Virus record (IMG/VR): IMGVR_UViG_3300030450_001096
Location: 1 to 24,554 of that record
Reading direction: 5' to 3' (one strand)
Source of the DNA: a virus
Length of the DNA stretch: 24,554 nucleotides
The position numbers and the translations under genes were made by a program. Below the pieces are notes generated by a model. It saw only the letters and a program-made list of their open reading frames with translations, searched no databases and was not told the DNA's origin. Positions 22,389 to 24,554 of the stretch are shown in pieces. Each line of letters opens with the position of its first letter. Positions within the stretch are counted from its first letter, which is position 1.

Positions 22389-22830
22389 AGTAACTATCCA
22401 TCCAGCTACAAAAGCAGTAGCTTTAGATGTTGCAAGAAACTTACGTTCAGACGATTACAGAGAATTAGTAGAGGGTCATGGATTAACACCTGTTGTTCAT
22501 GTTCCTCTTTTTTTAAATTCTGGAGACAATATTTATTTCACTATGCCAAACGGCAAGACTGCTGGATTGGCTGGCGTTTATCCAGACGGACGTATCTGGA
22601 TGATATGTACAGATGTTATCCATGACTATCCTTTTTCATTTTCAAGAAATGCTAAACGATGGATAGATAAACGTACTGAACCTTTGTTGTGGAATATATG
22701 CGACAAACGCAACACAACACACCTAAAACTTTTAAAGTTTTTGGGCTTTAAATTTCTACGAGAAGTTTTACATGGTCCAAACTTATTACCATTTATCGAA
22801 TTTTGTAAAATACCATGTGTTCAGGAATAG
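22381..22830 (+). CDS. 13: internal virion protein gp13-like
   Basis: I choose GTG 22381, giving 149 aa that begin MSKVTIHPATKAVALDVARN, because T7 gp13 also starts with an M-T-I-R-P-T-K sequence. Another GTG lies in frame at 22354 but deep in gp12, and neither has a clear ribosome site. The C-terminal half, LWNICDKRNTTHLKLLKFLG, lines up with the T7 LWNYVWVGNTSHIRFLKTIG. The fold resembles GNAT acetyltransferases. In T7 this protein is needed for core assembly. Order before gp14 supports the call. Confidence 0.88.
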   Translation: MSKVTIHPATKAVALDVARNLRSDDYRELVEGHGLTPVVHVPLFLNSGDNIYFTMPNGKTAGLAGVYPDGRIWMICTDVIHDYPFSFSRNAKRWIDKRTEPLLWNICDKRNTTHLKLLKFLGFKFLREVLHGPNLLPFIEFCKIPCVQE

Positions 22831-23729
22831 GAGGAGGGGGCGGCATGTCCCCTGGAATGGGTGCTGGTCTCGGATTTGGATTAGATGTTCTTGGAGCATT
22901 TGGACAATATGGAGAACAGCGAAGACAAACTAGAGAAGCAAACAGATCAATAGCACTCCAGAATCAATTAGCTATTAATGCTTACAATACAAAGAATCGT
23001 AATGAAGAAAATATATGGCGTAACAGTAAAATAGATAGTGATATTGAAGTTGATAATAAGTGGCGTGAAACACAAGATGCATTAGCTGAAGCACAACTAA
23101 AAGCAAGACAAGCTGCTGGTCAAGCCGCTATGTCACAACAACGTATTCTTGCCAAGATGTTAACTACTGGAGGTAGAGAACAGGTTGGTAGAAGATCAGG
23201 TAGAAAAGGAATTGCTGAATTAGGTCAACAACTAGCTGCTGCTGGAGCACAAGCTGCATTTGCTAAAGAAAGCGAAATATTATTTAGAGATAAAGCTGGT
23301 AGAAATATGGCTGCATTTGCTCAAGGTAAATACGTAGAGTATATAACTGGTAGACCTAGTCCTGAAGCACCACCATTACTACAAGAATTTAAACAAGGTC
23401 CAAGTTTCTTTAATACAGCATTATCTATTGCTAGTTCTGGTCTGAATAGATATCAACAATATCAAGATAAAAAAGCACCACAAGTAACACAAAGTGGTAA
23501 TCCATACGAATTTACACCACCAGGAACTGGACAAAATCAGATGCCATCCTTTGCTGATACATACAATTCAGGAGCCAGTTTGCAGACTATGGAAGTACCA
23601 CGATTTGAAACACCTACATTACAAAATAATCCATTTTTGCAGCAAGAACTAGATGATTATGTTTCCACAAAAACAGCATTTAATTCAGGTGAAAGTCTTA
23701 ACTTTGGTGTACAAAATACATTTCTATAA
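22815..23729 (+). CDS. 14: internal core protein gp14-like
   Basis: The 304-aa protein starts with a Gly-rich segment (GIGGGGGMSPGMGAGLGFGL). A long helical, Gln/Ala/Arg-rich middle follows (ALAEAQLKARQAAGQAAMSQ, and GRKGIAELGQQLAAAGAQAA), then a Pro/Thr/Gln-rich tail. Ejectosome protein gp14 of T7 is smaller (196 aa), with a similar glycine and alanine helical part that enters the outer membrane. Identity is inferred from order between gp13 and gp15 and from composition. The tail past residue 215 is cyanophage-specific. Confidence 0.85.
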   Translation: MCSGIGGGGGMSPGMGAGLGFGLDVLGAFGQYGEQRRQTREANRSIALQNQLAINAYNTKNRNEENIWRNSKIDSDIEVDNKWRETQDALAEAQLKARQAAGQAAMSQQRILAKMLTTGGREQVGRRSGRKGIAELGQQLAAAGAQAAFAKESEILFRDKAGRNMAAFAQGKYVEYITGRPSPEAPPLLQEFKQGPSFFNTALSIASSGLNRYQQYQDKKAPQVTQSGNPYEFTPPGTGQNQMPSFADTYNSGASLQTMEVPRFETPTLQNNPFLQQELDDYVSTKTAFNSGESLNFGVQNTFL

Positions 23730-23731
23730 CT

Positions 23732-24554
23732 ATGTCATATAAAGAAGTACTTAGAGGACTGACTTCTGGTGAACAGAATAACGCTAATAGATTTAGACAA
23801 TTTGAATCTATACGTTTAGCTGAAGATCGTGAAAGAGGTCGTGAAAGATTAAAAGCTATTTCTCAATTTTCAGTAACACTTGATGGTTTTATAAAAAGTA
23901 AAGTTGATAAACAAATTGAGGAAGATAAGCTAAAAGGCAAGCTTGCAGCTATAGAACAAGACATGGAGTCTCGTGAAGTTACAGGCAAATCATTAATATC
24001 TCAAGAAGAAATTTTTGATTATGATGCGAACAAACAAACACTATTAGATAGTAAAAAAAAATTAAATACTGTAGCTAATGATGTTTTAGAAGAAGGTGGA
24101 TCTTTTCAGCAAGCTGATGAAATAAGTAATTTATCTGGTTGGGCACTATATAGTTTTGTACAACAGAAATCTAAGATTGCAGCTGATGGTTACGAAGATT
24201 GGTTGAAAGGTGAAATGCAGAATAATGACAGCATTGAACTAGAAGCTAACGGTACAACATTTACACCTTCTACAGCTGAAACATTAGATCAAAGAAATAT
24301 TGCATTAAAAGCTTTAAGAAGACAATACCTAATAGAACAAAATCTTACTGATGTAAACAGAGCATTATTAGATGATCAAGAAGTTGGATTTTACGATAAA
24401 GTTCAAAATGCTCATAGCACAATAATGAAGGGTTATGAGAAAGATGATGCTATAGAAAAAAGTTTTACTATTAGAACAAATGCAATAAATGAATTTGCAA
24501 TTGATAAAGATTTTGAATCATTATTAGGAACTATAAAAAGAACTGTTGATGATA
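23732..24554 (+). CDS. 15: internal core protein gp15-like, N-terminal part (runs off the window)
   Basis: ATG 23732 opens two bases after the gp14 stop and stays open to the window end (274 codons so far). The product begins MSYKEVLRGLTSGEQNNANR and is strongly helical and charged, for example RLAEDRERGRERLKAISQF, then VDKQIEEDKLKGKLAAIEQD. It has no membrane segment in the visible part. T7 gp15 is a large ejectosome core protein (747 aa) in this place, and helical content agrees. The assignment is by position. Confidence 0.83.
   Translation, partial: MSYKEVLRGLTSGEQNNANRFRQFESIRLAEDRERGRERLKAISQFSVTLDGFIKSKVDKQIEEDKLKGKLAAIEQDMESREVTGKSLISQEEIFDYDANKQTLLDSKKKLNTVANDVLEEGGSFQQADEISNLSGWALYSFVQQKSKIAADGYEDWLKGEMQNNDSIELEANGTTFTPSTAETLDQRNIALKALRRQYLIEQNLTDVNRALLDDQEVGFYDKVQNAHSTIMKGYEKDDAIEKSFTIRTNAINEFAIDKDFESLLGTIKRTVDD

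Noticed and set aside
1-24554. CRISPR array, insertion sequence or large direct repeats
   Set aside because: No regularly spaced repeats, transposase motif or terminal inverted repeats were seen in reading through the window.

Overview
This window is about 24.5 kb of an AT-rich, T7-like marine cyanophage (cyanopodovirus). It most resembles phages of Prochlorococcus and marine Synechococcus. The evidence is a single-subunit T7-type RNA polymerase, a T7-ordered replication and morphogenesis gene set, and host-type photosynthesis genes (hli, psbA) placed between the scaffold and major capsid genes. Every gene found is on the + strand. Most neighbours overlap by a few bases (TAATG or ATGA junctions), as in a tightly coupled phage genome.

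Layout. (1) 1-1940 is a possible lysogeny module: the tail of an upstream gene, two small ORFs, a MarR-like winged-helix regulator, a tyrosine integrase, and a 55-bp copy of the 3' half of a tRNA-Ser(UGA) gene, the likely attP. (2) 1941-9593 is transcription and replication: RNA polymerase (gp1), ssDNA-binding protein (gp2.5), endonuclease I (gp3), primase/helicase (gp4), a DNA polymerase (gp5) split into exonuclease and polymerase ORFs, an endonuclease VII-like gene, and 5'-3' exonuclease (gp6). (3) 9508-12168 is nucleotide supply: two small genes, a short class I ribonucleotide reductase alpha subunit, its diiron beta subunit, and a small ORF. (4) 12168-18803 is the head: a gp7.3-position protein, portal (gp8), scaffold (gp9), a run of very small lysine-rich ORFs including hli, then psbA and the major capsid gene (gp10). 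(5) 18819-24554 is a strong terminator, tail tube genes gp11 and gp12, internal core proteins gp13 and gp14, and the start of gp15, which runs off the window.

The most striking feature is a compact 227-nt group I intron interrupting the major capsid gene near its 3' end (18465-18691). A plain ORF call would truncate the capsid protein at 340 residues. Splicing restores a 375-residue protein, and the canonical P1, P3, P4, P7, P8 and P9 helices can be drawn from the sequence. Other points of note are a D1 protein that ends exactly at the normal CtpA cleavage residue Ala344, a DNA polymerase split at its domain boundary, a ribonucleotide reductase beta subunit with Leu where the radical Tyr normally sits, and a structured region with a 17-residue mini-ORF between psbA and the capsid gene.

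Together the genes suggest a lytic T7-type programme with the means to integrate. The phage transcribes with its own polymerase, uses its ribonucleotide reductase to make deoxynucleotides from host RNA precursors, and supports photosystem II with D1 and Hli during infection. All functional calls come from recognised motifs and gene order; no database search was run.
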